Assembly (NCBI GenBank): GCA_002292185.1
Contig: DBBL01000061.1
Span: forward strand, 1-12,069
Direction: 5' to 3'
DNA: 12,069 nt
Source of the DNA: Akkermansiaceae bacterium UBA985
Lineage (GTDB): Bacteria > Verrucomicrobiota > Verrucomicrobiia > Verrucomicrobiales > Akkermansiaceae
The notes beneath the pieces are model-generated. The model was not told where the DNA came from, searched no databases, and saw nothing but the letters and a program-made list of their open reading frames with translations. A program made the translations under genes and the position numbers. How positions within the stretch are numbered: the stretch's first letter is position 1; every line of letters begins with the position of its first letter. This document shows, in pieces, positions 1-7,031 of the stretch.

Positions 1-27
1 GGAAATGGATGGTTGGATAGAGTTTTT

Positions 28-1350
28 TTAATGAATGGCGGCCGCACTTTTCAGGGAAGCGTATGCTTTTCCGAGTGAGGCATGATTGCCTTCCTGTTGG
101 AATTGAAGGGTCAGGAGCAGGCGCCAGGTATCGAGTACGTCGACAAAGGATTGTTCGCCGGCGCTATAGGATTGGAGGGATAATTCGTGAGCTTGGCGGG
201 CATCAGGGAGAAGGCGCTCATCGAACAGCTTGATAATCTTACGGGAAGCCTCGGCTCGGAACCATGCATCCTCGACACGTTGTCTGAGCTCGGCACGTGA
301 ATGGGCCACTCCGGCCTGCATTTCTGCGATGCCAGCCTGGGCTTCTCGAATTTTTGCGCGGCGCGGTTTTTGCCAGATGGGTAGAGTAATACCTAGAGTG
401 AACATGGTCTGATCTTCGCCATTGGCTACGGGGGAGAGTCCTGAGTTTGAGACCCACGCGTGCTGGGCGCCGATGAGGAAATCTGGGTAGGCATCGAGGC
501 GAGCTTTTTGAAGGCGGTGTTCGAATGCGTCGAGGCGATTTTGGTTGGCCTTGATACTTGGGTGTGAGGATTCAGCTCTGGCGATGAGCTTGCTAAGACT
601 ACTCGAGCTGGGAGTTGACGAGCGTTTTGGCAGGGGCAAACTCGATCCAGTTGGGCGATTGAGCAAGGCGTTCAAGCGGGATTTGTGACTATTGATCTGT
701 TGCTTTGCAGTGATAAGTTGCTGGTCGATTTTACTCATCTCTGTGGCGATTCTTAGCAGGTCGGCTTGCGTGCCTTGGTTTGCTTTGACACGTGCTTGCA
801 CGACTTCCTGAACGGTTTGTAGAATCTCATGATTCTCCCGACTGATGCGTCGGTTCTGATGGGCGAGGTAGTAATCCCAGTAGGCGAAACGCACACGCTC
901 GGCGATCTGGAGCTTGAGGCTATTGAGTTCGGAGCGAGCGGCATCGCTTTCTTTTTGGGCGGTGAGCGCCATGGCCCTGCGTTTGCCAGGGAAGGGGATT
1001 TGTTGTTCGAGGCCAGCCATGGTGTCGATTTGACCTGCAGCAGTCTCAGCGAGATTTCCCGCGCTGATCCGTGCCCGAGGGTCTGGCAGTGCGCCCTCTT
1101 GCGCTACCTTTGCTTGAAGACGGTCAATCTTGTGCTGTGCTGCGGTGAGTGATGGATGGTGGCTGAGGGCTTGAGATACGAGTTGTTCGACATTGGCATC
1201 GGCTGGGATGCGGTAGTTGCTCGCTTTGCTTTGCGACTCGGAAAGTTCGTGGGTCAATGAGGACAGGTGCTTTGGGGAGTCAGATGTCTGACAACCCGCT
1301 AAAATAGCGACGAGAACAGAGATAAGTCGCATGTATTTTTTGATAGTCAT
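28..1350 (-). CDS. TolC/CzcC-family outer-membrane efflux lipoprotein
   Basis: Predicted outer-membrane channel of a tripartite RND efflux system, 440 aa, exporting substrate from the periplasm through the outer membrane. The N-terminus has a basic start (MTIKKYMR), a short hydrophobic stretch and a perfect lipobox LAGC, with the lipidated Cys at about residue 20. This is why I chose the ATG at 1350 rather than an upstream in-frame start at 1458, which would put 36 non-signal-like residues ahead of the signal. A second ATG six codons further in is also possible. The body shows two outer-membrane-efflux repeats, each beginning with an HPS(L/I) helix start, rich in Ala/Gln/Arg coiled-coil helices, with beta segments such as TLGITLPIWQKP. 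The overall look is CzcC/CusC rather than NodT. The preceding Cys-rich gene supports a heavy-metal role. The adaptor and pump genes would lie past base 1, so the metal cannot be named. Confidence 0.88.
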   Translation of the reverse strand: MTIKKYMRLISVLVAILAGCQTSDSPKHLSSLTHELSESQSKASNYRIPADANVEQLVSQALSHHPSLTAAQHKIDRLQAKVAQEGALPDPRARISAGNLAETAAGQIDTMAGLEQQIPFPGKRRAMALTAQKESDAARSELNSLKLQIAERVRFAYWDYYLAHQNRRISRENHEILQTVQEVVQARVKANQGTQADLLRIATEMSKIDQQLITAKQQINSHKSRLNALLNRPTGSSLPLPKRSSTPSSSSLSKLIARAESSHPSIKANQNRLDAFEHRLQKARLDAYPDFLIGAQHAWVSNSGLSPVANGEDQTMFTLGITLPIWQKPRRAKIREAQAGIAEMQAGVAHSRAELRQRVEDAWFRAEASRKIIKLFDERLLPDARQAHELSLQSYSAGEQSFVDVLDTWRLLLTLQFQQEGNHASLGKAYASLKSAAAIH

Positions 1351-1512
1351 ACAAGATGTTGCTGGATTGTTTTGGCCGCCGTTTAATCTGTTAGATTGAT
1401 GGGCAGGGCATGGTATTGTTATTGCGTGGTTCAGATAGGGCCGTGTCGATGTTGGCAAGCTTGCCTGGTATCTGGTTCCTTAGGCGATGGAGCAGTGCTC
1501 ACGCCATTCGAC

Positions 1513-1528
1513 TCACACCTGGGTGTGA
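1513..1528. repeat. Perfect inverted repeat between Cys-rich gene and efflux channel gene
   Basis: Arms TCACACC and GGTGTGA are separated by TG. It lies 13 bases past the stop of the Cys-rich gene, within the 191-base gap before the channel gene. No T-run follows on the minus strand, so it does not look like a simple intrinsic terminator. It could be an mRNA hairpin between cistrons or a protein-binding site. The rest of the gap shows no ORF or other clear signal. Confidence 0.45.
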
Positions 1529-1541
1529 TCTTATTCCTTAA

Positions 1542-1919
1542 TCAAAGTAGGAAGATCGAATAAAGAATACGCAGGGTATTCTCGGGTGGTGGGTGTATCG
1601 GTGTCGCCAGTATCAGGGGGGGCGTGTAGCAATGATTACTGGTGTTTAGTAATGCAGTAGGAGGCCCGGCCTCATACGCATAATCAGTTACCTGGAAGTG
1701 AAAGGACTTAAAGTCAGGGTAATCCTTGTTTTGTGCACACATGCAGGTGTGATCATCTCCCTTGTTTTTTCCGCTCTCATCTTGATCAACTGATGATGAA
1801 CAACACGATGCAACCGTTTTTTGCTGGGAAGTGCAGGAGTCACTGAATGAGCAGCAGCAGGCGGGATTAGCCAGCAGCAGCACAAGCATGAACGTGACAG
1901 TGTTTTTGAATAAAAGCAT
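1542..1919 (-). CDS. Small exported Cys-rich protein, possibly metal-efflux associated
   Basis: No recognised family; about 125 aa. The first 20 or so residues (MLLFKNTVTFMLVLLLANPA) form a clear signal peptide, followed by a CCC triplet at the expected cleavage region. The mature part is hydrophilic, with nine Cys in all, including CC pairs, an HTCMC motif and a late NHC, so metal binding or disulfides are plausible. The C-terminus has a Pro-rich stretch (HPPPE) and then a hydrophobic end, LRILYSIFLL. Small signal-peptide proteins with His/Cys motifs often precede czc/cus-type operons (CzcI-like and unnamed ones), and this gene sits just upstream of a CzcC-like channel on the same strand. 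A role as periplasmic metal sensor or chaperone is inference. The ATG at 1919 is preferred; a TTG lies one codon upstream. Only a weak AGG precedes the start. Confidence 0.72.
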   Translation of the reverse strand: MLLFKNTVTFMLVLLLANPACCCSFSDSCTSQQKTVASCCSSSVDQDESGKNKGDDHTCMCAQNKDYPDFKSFHFQVTDYAYEAGPPTALLNTSNHCYTPPLILATPIHPPPENTLRILYSIFLL

Positions 1920-1978
1920 CAACCTAAGGCTACATTAGTACCTTAAATCTACCATTGAGGGTGGTAGGTGGCAAGTTG

Positions 1979-2007
1979 ATTATAATGTCGGCCACTGGGC
2001 TATTTGA
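1979..2007 (-). promoter_or_regulatory. Candidate promoter for the Cys-rich/efflux channel operon
   Basis: Read on the minus strand, a perfect TATAAT (1984 down to 1979) lies about 60 bases upstream of the ATG at 1919. At 17-base spacing the -35 position reads TCAAAT, a poor match. A better -35-like TGGTCA lies 20 bases upstream of the -10 box, a long spacing like that of MerR-type activated metal promoters. Assignment rests on the -10 box and location only. Confidence 0.35.
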
Positions 2008-2029
2008 CCATCCACTGCTTGGGGATGGT
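2007..2029. repeat. Inverted repeat upstream of the Cys-rich gene
   Basis: Arms ACCATCC (2007-2013) and GGATGGT (2023-2029) are perfect 7-base complements with a 9-base spacer. The repeat begins right at the -35 region of the candidate promoter and lies about 27 bases past the acylphosphatase stop. It could be an operator for a metal-responsive regulator or a hairpin ending the acylphosphatase transcript. No T-run follows on the minus strand, which slightly favours an operator. Confidence 0.45.
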
Positions 2030-2055
2030 AAGCCGGCTCCAATGCTGTGCCAGTG

Positions 2056-2331
2056 TTAGGCTGAAATGGTGAAGCCTTTGACGTTTTCGAGCAGCGGGAT
2101 TTCTACGAGCTGCATCGTTTTGATGTAGTGAGATAGGGTGCTTTCCTCGACGATCTCGTTGAGAAACTCCGCCACTTCATCCTCTTCTCCCATAAGATTG
2201 AGTTCGACGGTGCCTTCGGGGAGGTTTTTGACGTTGCCGATTACATCAAAGCCTGTGGCAAGTTGTTTGACGGTATAGCGAAATCCGACGCCCTGGACTC
2301 TACCCTCAAATGTAGCACGTTTAGCAATCAC
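2056..2331 (-). CDS. acyP: Acylphosphatase
   Basis: Small cytosolic enzyme hydrolysing acyl phosphates such as acetyl phosphate or 1,3-bisphosphoglycerate; 91 aa, the usual family length. The signature GRVQGVGFRYTV (about residues 10-21) carries the phosphate-binding loop and catalytic Arg. NVKNLPEGTVEL (about 33-44) carries the conserved Asn and the second signature, with P-E-G in place of the commoner P-D-G. The start is GTG at 2331. No other start lies close enough to keep the N-terminal strand (KRATFEGRV), and there is no Shine-Dalgarno. It is divergent from menA across 115 bases. Whether it shares a transcript with the Cys-rich gene 136 bases downstream is unclear; that gene seems to have its own promoter. 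Nothing ties it functionally to its neighbours. Confidence 0.95.
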   Translation of the reverse strand: MIAKRATFEGRVQGVGFRYTVKQLATGFDVIGNVKNLPEGTVELNLMGEEDEVAEFLNEIVEESTLSHYIKTMQLVEIPLLENVKGFTISA

Positions 2332-2446
2332 GTCGGAATAATAGTGTAGCTTGTTGCATTATGCCAGTCTGACTCTAGGTGAATGTGTAATTACTTATTT
2401 TTTCCTCGGAGTAAGAGGGCATTCTGGGTTTTATGTGGCTGCGCAC

Positions 2447-3310
2447 ATGAACTCTTACCTGCTTGCATCTCGCCCTAAAACCTTGCCCGCCGCGATCGTG
2501 CCGGTAGGGGTGGGCTGTGCTCTGGCGTATCGTCTGACTGGGGAGTGGCATGGCTGGCTGGCGTTTTGCACGCTGATGGCGGCTATCTGGATTCAGGTAG
2601 CGACGAACTTTTTTAATGATGCGATTGATTCCCAAAAAGGAGCGGATACGGATGCGCGTTTGGGGCCGGTCAGGGCGACGGCTTCAGGCCAACTCCCAGT
2701 GAAAACGGTTTATATTGCGGCGCTGGTGTGCCTGCTATTTGCCGCGGCATTTGGCTTGCCTCTGTGTTTGGCTCGCGGCTGGCCGATGATTGCGATTGCG
2801 GTGCCCTCCTTTTATCTCACGTATGGATACACTGGCGGTCCTTTGCCGTTAGCATACAAGGGGCTGGGTGAGTTGTTTGTGATTTTGTTTTTTGGTCTGG
2901 TGGCAGTGATGGGCACGGTCTTTGTCCAGACGGGGGTTTGGTATCTAGAGGCTCTGGTGGCAGGTTTGGGTATCGGTTGTTTGTCGGCGGTGCTGATCTC
3001 AATTAACAACCTGCGTGATGTGGATGAGGACAGATCAAATGCCAAAAACACACTGGCAGTGAAGTGGGGCAGGGATGCTGCGCTCAATATTGTCTTGGTG
3101 ATAAGTATCGTCGCCTACGCATGTGCTGTATGCTTGTTTGGTGCAGGCTTACACCTGCTCTATTTTCTGCCGGCATTGTTGCTTGGCGCTCTGATTATGG
3201 GCAGCATCTACAAACACCCTCCTGGAAAAATCTATAATAAGTTTCTCGCTATGTCTGCGCTTCAGTTGATTCTCTATGCGCTTGCGTTTACAGTGAATTG
3301 CAGCGCTTAG
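2447..3310 (+). CDS. menA: 1,4-dihydroxy-2-naphthoate polyprenyltransferase (MenA)
   Basis: Integral membrane UbiA-superfamily enzyme that attaches the polyprenyl chain to 1,4-dihydroxy-2-naphthoate, giving demethylmenaquinone. The 287-aa length is normal. The first Asp-rich motif is N57-D-A-I-D61, followed by KGADTDARLGPVR, the MenA-type signature binding prenyl diphosphate through Mg2+. The second is NNLRDVDED (187-195), followed by a K-N-T-L-A segment as in MenA. Between and after them are several hydrophobic helices (eight or nine in all). I start at the ATG giving MNSYLLASRPKTLPAA, the typical MenA N-terminus (short helix, then RPKTL). The reading frame stays open upstream to a TTG at 2351, but that extension is not MenA-like. 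It is the first gene of menA-menC-menE; menC follows 5 bases after the stop, so co-transcription is very likely. Confidence 0.95.
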   Translation: MNSYLLASRPKTLPAAIVPVGVGCALAYRLTGEWHGWLAFCTLMAAIWIQVATNFFNDAIDSQKGADTDARLGPVRATASGQLPVKTVYIAALVCLLFAAAFGLPLCLARGWPMIAIAVPSFYLTYGYTGGPLPLAYKGLGELFVILFFGLVAVMGTVFVQTGVWYLEALVAGLGIGCLSAVLISINNLRDVDEDRSNAKNTLAVKWGRDAALNIVLVISIVAYACAVCLFGAGLHLLYFLPALLLGALIMGSIYKHPPGKIYNKFLAMSALQLILYALAFTVNCSA

Positions 3311-3315
3311 ATTCA

Positions 3316-4284
3316 ATGAAAAACAAACTTTCCATTCACCAGTATGTAATGCGCAGCAGGGGTTCGCTGAATGCGAAGTCGGTGCGTTGCGTTCATCGGG
3401 GTGCTTTGGTTCGGGTCGATGATGAGGGCGGTTTCGGATATGGCTGTATCCATCCGTGGCCCGAGCTGGGAGATGAGGATTTGGACCAAATACTGGCAAT
3501 GCTGGCAGTGGGTGAACATACAGCCCTCAGCACCAGAGCTTTGCAATGTGCACAAGCGGATGCTGCGGCACGGAGGCGTGGTGTGAGCTTGTTTGATGGC
3601 CTTACGGTGCCACGTAGTCATGCTACGCTGATGATGGATGAGGCTGGTTTTCAGGCTGCTGTCGAGGCTGGTTTTACTACAGTGAAGGTCAAGGTTGGCA
3701 GAAACCCTGCGTTAGAGGCTGAATTTATTCGTGGGCAAGCGAGGCGGTTTCCTGAGCTCATGTGGAGGCTTGATTTTAATGGCTCACTTGATGCGGCAGC
3801 CGTTGAGTCATTGCTCGCTGATCTGGGTGAGCAGGTGCGCGATAAGATTGATTTTTTAGAGGATGCCTTTTTGCCGAATATCACGCCGTGGATTAATGCC
3901 TTGGGGCCTTATGACATTCCGATGGCTGTAGACCGTGAGGTGGAGGATGCCTGTGGTGGTTATGGGGTGGCGGTGATTAAACCAGCGGTCAATGAGCTGG
4001 AGCCTATCTTGGAACGTGCCTCGGATGAGGGTAAACGAGTGGTGATTACCAGCTATATGGATCACCCTGTCGGGCAGAGCTTTGCGGCGTGGGAGGCAGC
4101 TAAGGCATATCAGTCTTTTCCAGATGTCGTTGATACATGCGGGCTGATCACCCACGGTTTGTTTGAGCCGGATGAATTTAGCGCAGCCTTGGGCGAGCCT
4201 GGACCAGATTTCAACCCTTCGTGCGGCACGGGTCTTGGCTTTGACGAGTTATTAGAATCATTACCATGGAAACCTCTGAGCTGA
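3316..4284 (+). CDS. menC: o-Succinylbenzoate synthase (MenC)
   Basis: Enolase-superfamily enzyme that dehydrates SHCHC to o-succinylbenzoate in menaquinone synthesis; 322 aa, like E. coli MenC. The active-site set is complete. It comprises KVKVG with K124 and K126 at the end of the second barrel strand, metal ligands D153 (RLDFNG), E182 (FLEDAF) and D206 (AVDRE), and the opposite general base/cation-pi Lys K222 (VIKPAV). The SYMDHPVGQ segment (about 246-254) matches the later barrel region. An N-terminal capping domain of about 95 residues precedes the barrel. The ATG at 3316 is preferred over a TTG at 3298 inside menA. No Shine-Dalgarno is present, so re-initiation after menA is likely. The superfamily also includes N-succinylamino-acid racemases and dipeptide epimerases, but the location between menA and menE supports MenC. 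The 3' end overlaps menE by 19 bases. Confidence 0.93.
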   Translation: MKNKLSIHQYVMRSRGSLNAKSVRCVHRGALVRVDDEGGFGYGCIHPWPELGDEDLDQILAMLAVGEHTALSTRALQCAQADAAARRRGVSLFDGLTVPRSHATLMMDEAGFQAAVEAGFTTVKVKVGRNPALEAEFIRGQARRFPELMWRLDFNGSLDAAAVESLLADLGEQVRDKIDFLEDAFLPNITPWINALGPYDIPMAVDREVEDACGGYGVAVIKPAVNELEPILERASDEGKRVVITSYMDHPVGQSFAAWEAAKAYQSFPDVVDTCGLITHGLFEPDEFSAALGEPGPDFNPSCGTGLGFDELLESLPWKPLS

Positions 4285-5429
4285 TATCTGCCGAGTTCTG
4301 GCAATCGGGACAATGCCACATCATGGCCAATCCGGGTGACGCGGCTGCGGTGAAGGAAGCTGGCTTGATGGAGTCGTGGCTTAAGCAGCAGCCGGAATTA
4401 TCGCGGCATCTTCTGTTTGCTACCTCGGGATCAAGTGGTGGTCGGAAATGGGTGGCGCTTTCCCGGGAGGCCTTATTGACATCAGCGGCAATGGTGAACC
4501 GACATTTATCCGCTGGGGTAGATGATCGCTGGTTGATGGCATTGCCTGATTTTCACGTTGGCGGCATGGGTATAGGGGCCCGTTGTTATGACGCTGGCAG
4601 CGAACTTGTGAAGCTGAGCGGTAAATGGGATCCCGAATTATACTATAGCACAATGGCCTCTGAGGATATCAGCCTATCATCTCTGGTGCCGGCACAGTTG
4701 TATGATCTTGTGCAGCGTGAATTACGCGCACCTCAAAGCTTGCGCGCTGTATTGATCGGCGGTGGGCGCTTAGGTGATGCTGTCTATGAGCGGGCAGTGG
4801 AGCTTGGCTGGCCGGTCATGGAGACCTATGGCATGACGGAGACGTGCTCTCAGGTGGCTACCACATCTTTAGGAAGTCGCGATTTGAAAATTCTACCAGA
4901 CTGGCAGGTCAAGACGATCGACCATGACCGCTTGAGCATTAAAGGTGATGCCTTGCTGACTGGCTACGTGATCTGTGATGGCGATACATGTCAACTTGCT
5001 GATCCCAAGCAAGACGGTTGGTTTGTCAGTGAGGATGTTGCTGAGCTGGAAGCGGGTAAGATTTCTATCAAGGGGCGGATGGATCGCTGTGTGAAAGTAC
5101 TTGGTGAATTAGTCAACCTCTCTGAGCTGGAGGCAAAAGTAGAGGCGGCAGCAATGGGAAGATTGCCATCGGGCAGTATGGCCGTCGTTGCATTACCAGA
5201 CTCGAGGAAAGGCTATCAGCTCATTCTTTGTAGTGAGGAATCGTCCGATTTAGAGCCTTTGCGTGAGGACTACAACCTGCAGTGTCACCCTGTTGAGAGA
5301 CTCGATGGAGTATGTGTCGTACCGGAACTCCCGCGCAGTCCCCTTGGTAAGGTTCGCCATGGCTTACTAGCAAGCAAGGTAACAGACCAACTAAAACAAA
5401 TGAAACAAATGAAACAAAACGAGCGTTGA
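4266..5429 (+). CDS. menE: o-Succinylbenzoate--CoA ligase (MenE), short form
   Basis: ANL-family adenylating enzyme that turns o-succinylbenzoate into OSB-CoA through an acyl-adenylate. At 387 aa it is shorter than the usual 450-490 and lacks most of the region before the P-loop, as in compact MenE forms. Motifs in order: P-loop FATSGSSGGRK (51-61), METYGMTET (185-193) for ATP/substrate binding, SEDV (255-258) with the ribose-binding Asp but Glu where Gly is usual, GRMDRCVKVLGELV (270-283) at the domain hinge, and the adenylation Lys in SPLGKVRH (K362). The catalytic set looks functional. The start is an ATG overlapping the end of menC by 19 bases; an in-frame ATG at 4323 would lose FWQSGQ and is less likely. 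The last residues form a QMK repeat. Substrate is inferred from gene context, since the ANL fold alone does not fix it. Confidence 0.9.
   Translation: METSELISAEFWQSGQCHIMANPGDAAAVKEAGLMESWLKQQPELSRHLLFATSGSSGGRKWVALSREALLTSAAMVNRHLSAGVDDRWLMALPDFHVGGMGIGARCYDAGSELVKLSGKWDPELYYSTMASEDISLSSLVPAQLYDLVQRELRAPQSLRAVLIGGGRLGDAVYERAVELGWPVMETYGMTETCSQVATTSLGSRDLKILPDWQVKTIDHDRLSIKGDALLTGYVICDGDTCQLADPKQDGWFVSEDVAELEAGKISIKGRMDRCVKVLGELVNLSELEAKVEAAAMGRLPSGSMAVVALPDSRKGYQLILCSEESSDLEPLREDYNLQCHPVERLDGVCVVPELPRSPLGKVRHGLLASKVTDQLKQMKQMKQNER
5394..5420 (+). repeat. menE: 9-base tandem repeat at the 3' end of menE
   Basis: Two exact copies of AAACAAATG followed by a degenerate third (AAACAAAAC). In frame they encode K-Q-M units just before the menE stop. 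Because the unit is a multiple of three, changes in copy number would only lengthen or shorten the C-terminal tail beyond the catalytic Lys. Confidence 0.7.
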
Positions 5430-5449
5430 CTCAGTTGGGCACAATATCC

Positions 5450-5466
5450 TAGGTTTGAACAACCTA
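5450..5466. promoter_or_regulatory. Inverted repeat, candidate operator of the RND operon
   Basis: Perfect arms TAGGTT and AACCTA flank a 5-base spacer (TGAAC) in the 95-base gap between menE and the first pump gene. A -10-like TACAAT (5465-5470) overlaps the right arm, and TATAGA (5472-5477) follows. Neither has a good -35 box at standard spacing. Size and position fit a dimeric repressor such as TetR or MarR, which often control RND pumps, but no regulator gene is in the window. Confidence 0.4.
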
Positions 5467-5524
5467 CAATTTATAGAGTGAAAAAGCTCTTTTATGTGGC
5501 TCTGACATCACCCAACCTATCTTT

Positions 5525-6940
5525 GTGAATATTTTTAAATCTCGTCTTCGCTCTCTTTGTTCGGTCATCGCTTTTTCATCTGCGGTAATACTTATTTCAA
5601 CTACTGGGTGTGTCACCCTTCCCAAGGCGCCTAGTGGCCAGGAGCTTCTCAACACCAGCCTGCCGAATTCGGACCAGGTTAGAGAGCAGTGGGCATCTCG
5701 ATCCAAGAAAGGTGGTGTTGATTCCGCTTGGATCAAGTCCTTCAGAGACCCCGCTCTTGAGTCTTATATTGGCGAGGTAGTCGCTGGCAACATAGAGCTA
5801 GGCGCAGCCCTTCATGCAGTAGAAGCTGCGGCTGGCAGCGCTCGCCAGGCGGGTGCCTTGCTACGGCCTCAGCTCAATGCGGCCGGTATGGTAAATCATC
5901 TTGACCGCTCCGGAGGTGACAGCAGTGACAGCTCTGATCTGAGTGCCCAGCTTTCATGGGAGCTAGATCTCTGGGGCAGGGTGCGCGCAGCGCGTGCCGC
6001 AGCAGGGGCTAATTACCGAGCTACGGAAGCCGAGTACCAGGATGCCCGCTTGTCACTGGCAGCGGTGGCAGCCAAGGCATGGTATCTGGCCACTGAGACA
6101 TACCAACAGCTGGAATTCGCCAGAGAGATTGTCAACATTCAGCAAAAGCGCCTCGATCTGGTGACCATTAAGTTTGAGGAAGGTGAGCTCAGCCCGAAGG
6201 AGAAACACCTCGCTGGTGCGGATCTCAACGCAGCCAAGGACCGGCTTCAGCAGGTGTCCCTCGCGCACCGTAACGCGCTGCGCACGCTGGAAGTTCTCGC
6301 CGGTAGATATCCCGCGGCCAAGCAACAGATAGCGCGGCGCTATGTGCCCGTTCCTCCTTCAGTACCTGCCGGGGTTCCTTCAGCACTCATTGAACGCCGC
6401 CCGGATCTGAGGGCCGCCGGTGAGCAGGTTGCGGTCGCCTTTAATCTGGTGACGGAGGCCAAGGCCGCGCGCCTGCCGCGTATCAGCCTGACGGCTGCTG
6501 CGGGACGTTCCAGTAATGACCTTCTTGACTTGATTGACCAGGGCCCGGGTTTCTGGAGCGCGGGCGGGAATTTCATCGCGCCTATTTATCAGGGTGGTGC
6601 GCTCAAGGAGCAGGTGGTCATCAGAACTGCTGAGCAGAAGGCGGCACTATCCCTCTTCGGCCAGAAGTCACTCAACGCCTTCAATGAGGTGGAGACAGCA
6701 CTCGACGGCGAGGCCATTTTCAGGAATCGGGAGCGTTTCCTCAAGGGGGCTTTGGATGATAACCAGAAGGCGCTCGATATTGCCCAGAAGCAGTTTGATG
6801 CCGGCAAGCTCGACTTGCTCAGTGTGCTCCAGATGCAGGAGCGTGTTATCTCCTCCAAGATCGCCTGGATTAATATCCGCAGCATACGCCTCGCCCAGAG
6901 GATCGAGCTTCACCTCGCCCTTGGGGGTAGCTTTGAATAG
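5525..6940 (+). CDS. NodT-family outer-membrane efflux lipoprotein (RND channel)
   Basis: Outer-membrane exit duct of the tripartite pump encoded by the next two genes; 471 aa, the usual NodT/OprM length. An N-terminal signal with basic residues and a hydrophobic run ends at STTGC (Cys29), a slightly atypical lipobox with Thr at -3. Family hallmarks are SWELDLWGRVRAAR (144-157) and, after the first repeat, a PSALIERRPDLRAA segment starting near residue 285. A second copy of the helical hairpin follows, ending with DLLSVLQMQERV and a closing LALGG. The start is GTG, since no in-frame ATG fits the signal peptide and the upstream frame gives no better start. No Shine-Dalgarno is visible. It heads the operon, with 91 bases before the adaptor gene. 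It differs in family from the CzcC-like channel at the left end, so the window holds channels of two separate RND systems. Confidence 0.93.
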   Translation: MNIFKSRLRSLCSVIAFSSAVILISTTGCVTLPKAPSGQELLNTSLPNSDQVREQWASRSKKGGVDSAWIKSFRDPALESYIGEVVAGNIELGAALHAVEAAAGSARQAGALLRPQLNAAGMVNHLDRSGGDSSDSSDLSAQLSWELDLWGRVRAARAAAGANYRATEAEYQDARLSLAAVAAKAWYLATETYQQLEFAREIVNIQQKRLDLVTIKFEEGELSPKEKHLAGADLNAAKDRLQQVSLAHRNALRTLEVLAGRYPAAKQQIARRYVPVPPSVPAGVPSALIERRPDLRAAGEQVAVAFNLVTEAKAARLPRISLTAAAGRSSNDLLDLIDQGPGFWSAGGNFIAPIYQGGALKEQVVIRTAEQKAALSLFGQKSLNAFNEVETALDGEAIFRNRERFLKGALDDNQKALDIAQKQFDAGKLDLLSVLQMQERVISSKIAWINIRSIRLAQRIELHLALGGSFE

Positions 6941-6942
6941 TC

Positions 6943-6998
6943 ACTCATCTTCCGTCCTTGCCCAGTCATCCCATTATAGTTCATCCATCATCCATTAT
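6943..6998 (+). repeat. Pyrimidine-rich leader repeats before the adaptor gene
   Basis: The gap between channel and adaptor genes holds ACTCATC joined to TTCCGTCC (6943-6957), TCATCCCATTAT (6966-6977) and an exact TCATCCATTAT (6988-6998). The same elements recur just before the pump gene. The region is rich in C and T and has no Shine-Dalgarno. It may be an untranslated leader that aids ribosome binding, but this is inference. Confidence 0.5.
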
Positions 6999-7031
6999 CT
7001 GTCACTTGCTCTAACAAAGAAACCATTCACT

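Noticed and set aside
829..1152. 107-aa plus-strand ORF opposite the CzcC-like channel
   Set aside because: Shadow frame with no domain, fully inside a well-supported gene.
1351..1458. Longer N-terminus for the CzcC-like channel
   Set aside because: The extra 36 residues do not resemble a signal peptide, whereas the downstream ATG gives a short signal with a perfect LAGC lipobox.
2351..2446. Upstream extension of MenA from a TTG
   Set aside because: MenA proteins begin close to the RPKTL segment; the extension covers the divergent promoter region and lacks family features.
6534..7031. Open frame extending the adaptor gene upstream into the channel gene
   Set aside because: It overlaps the NodT gene in another frame, is Ser/Arg-rich as expected of a shadow, and the adaptor signal peptide begins cleanly at 7032.
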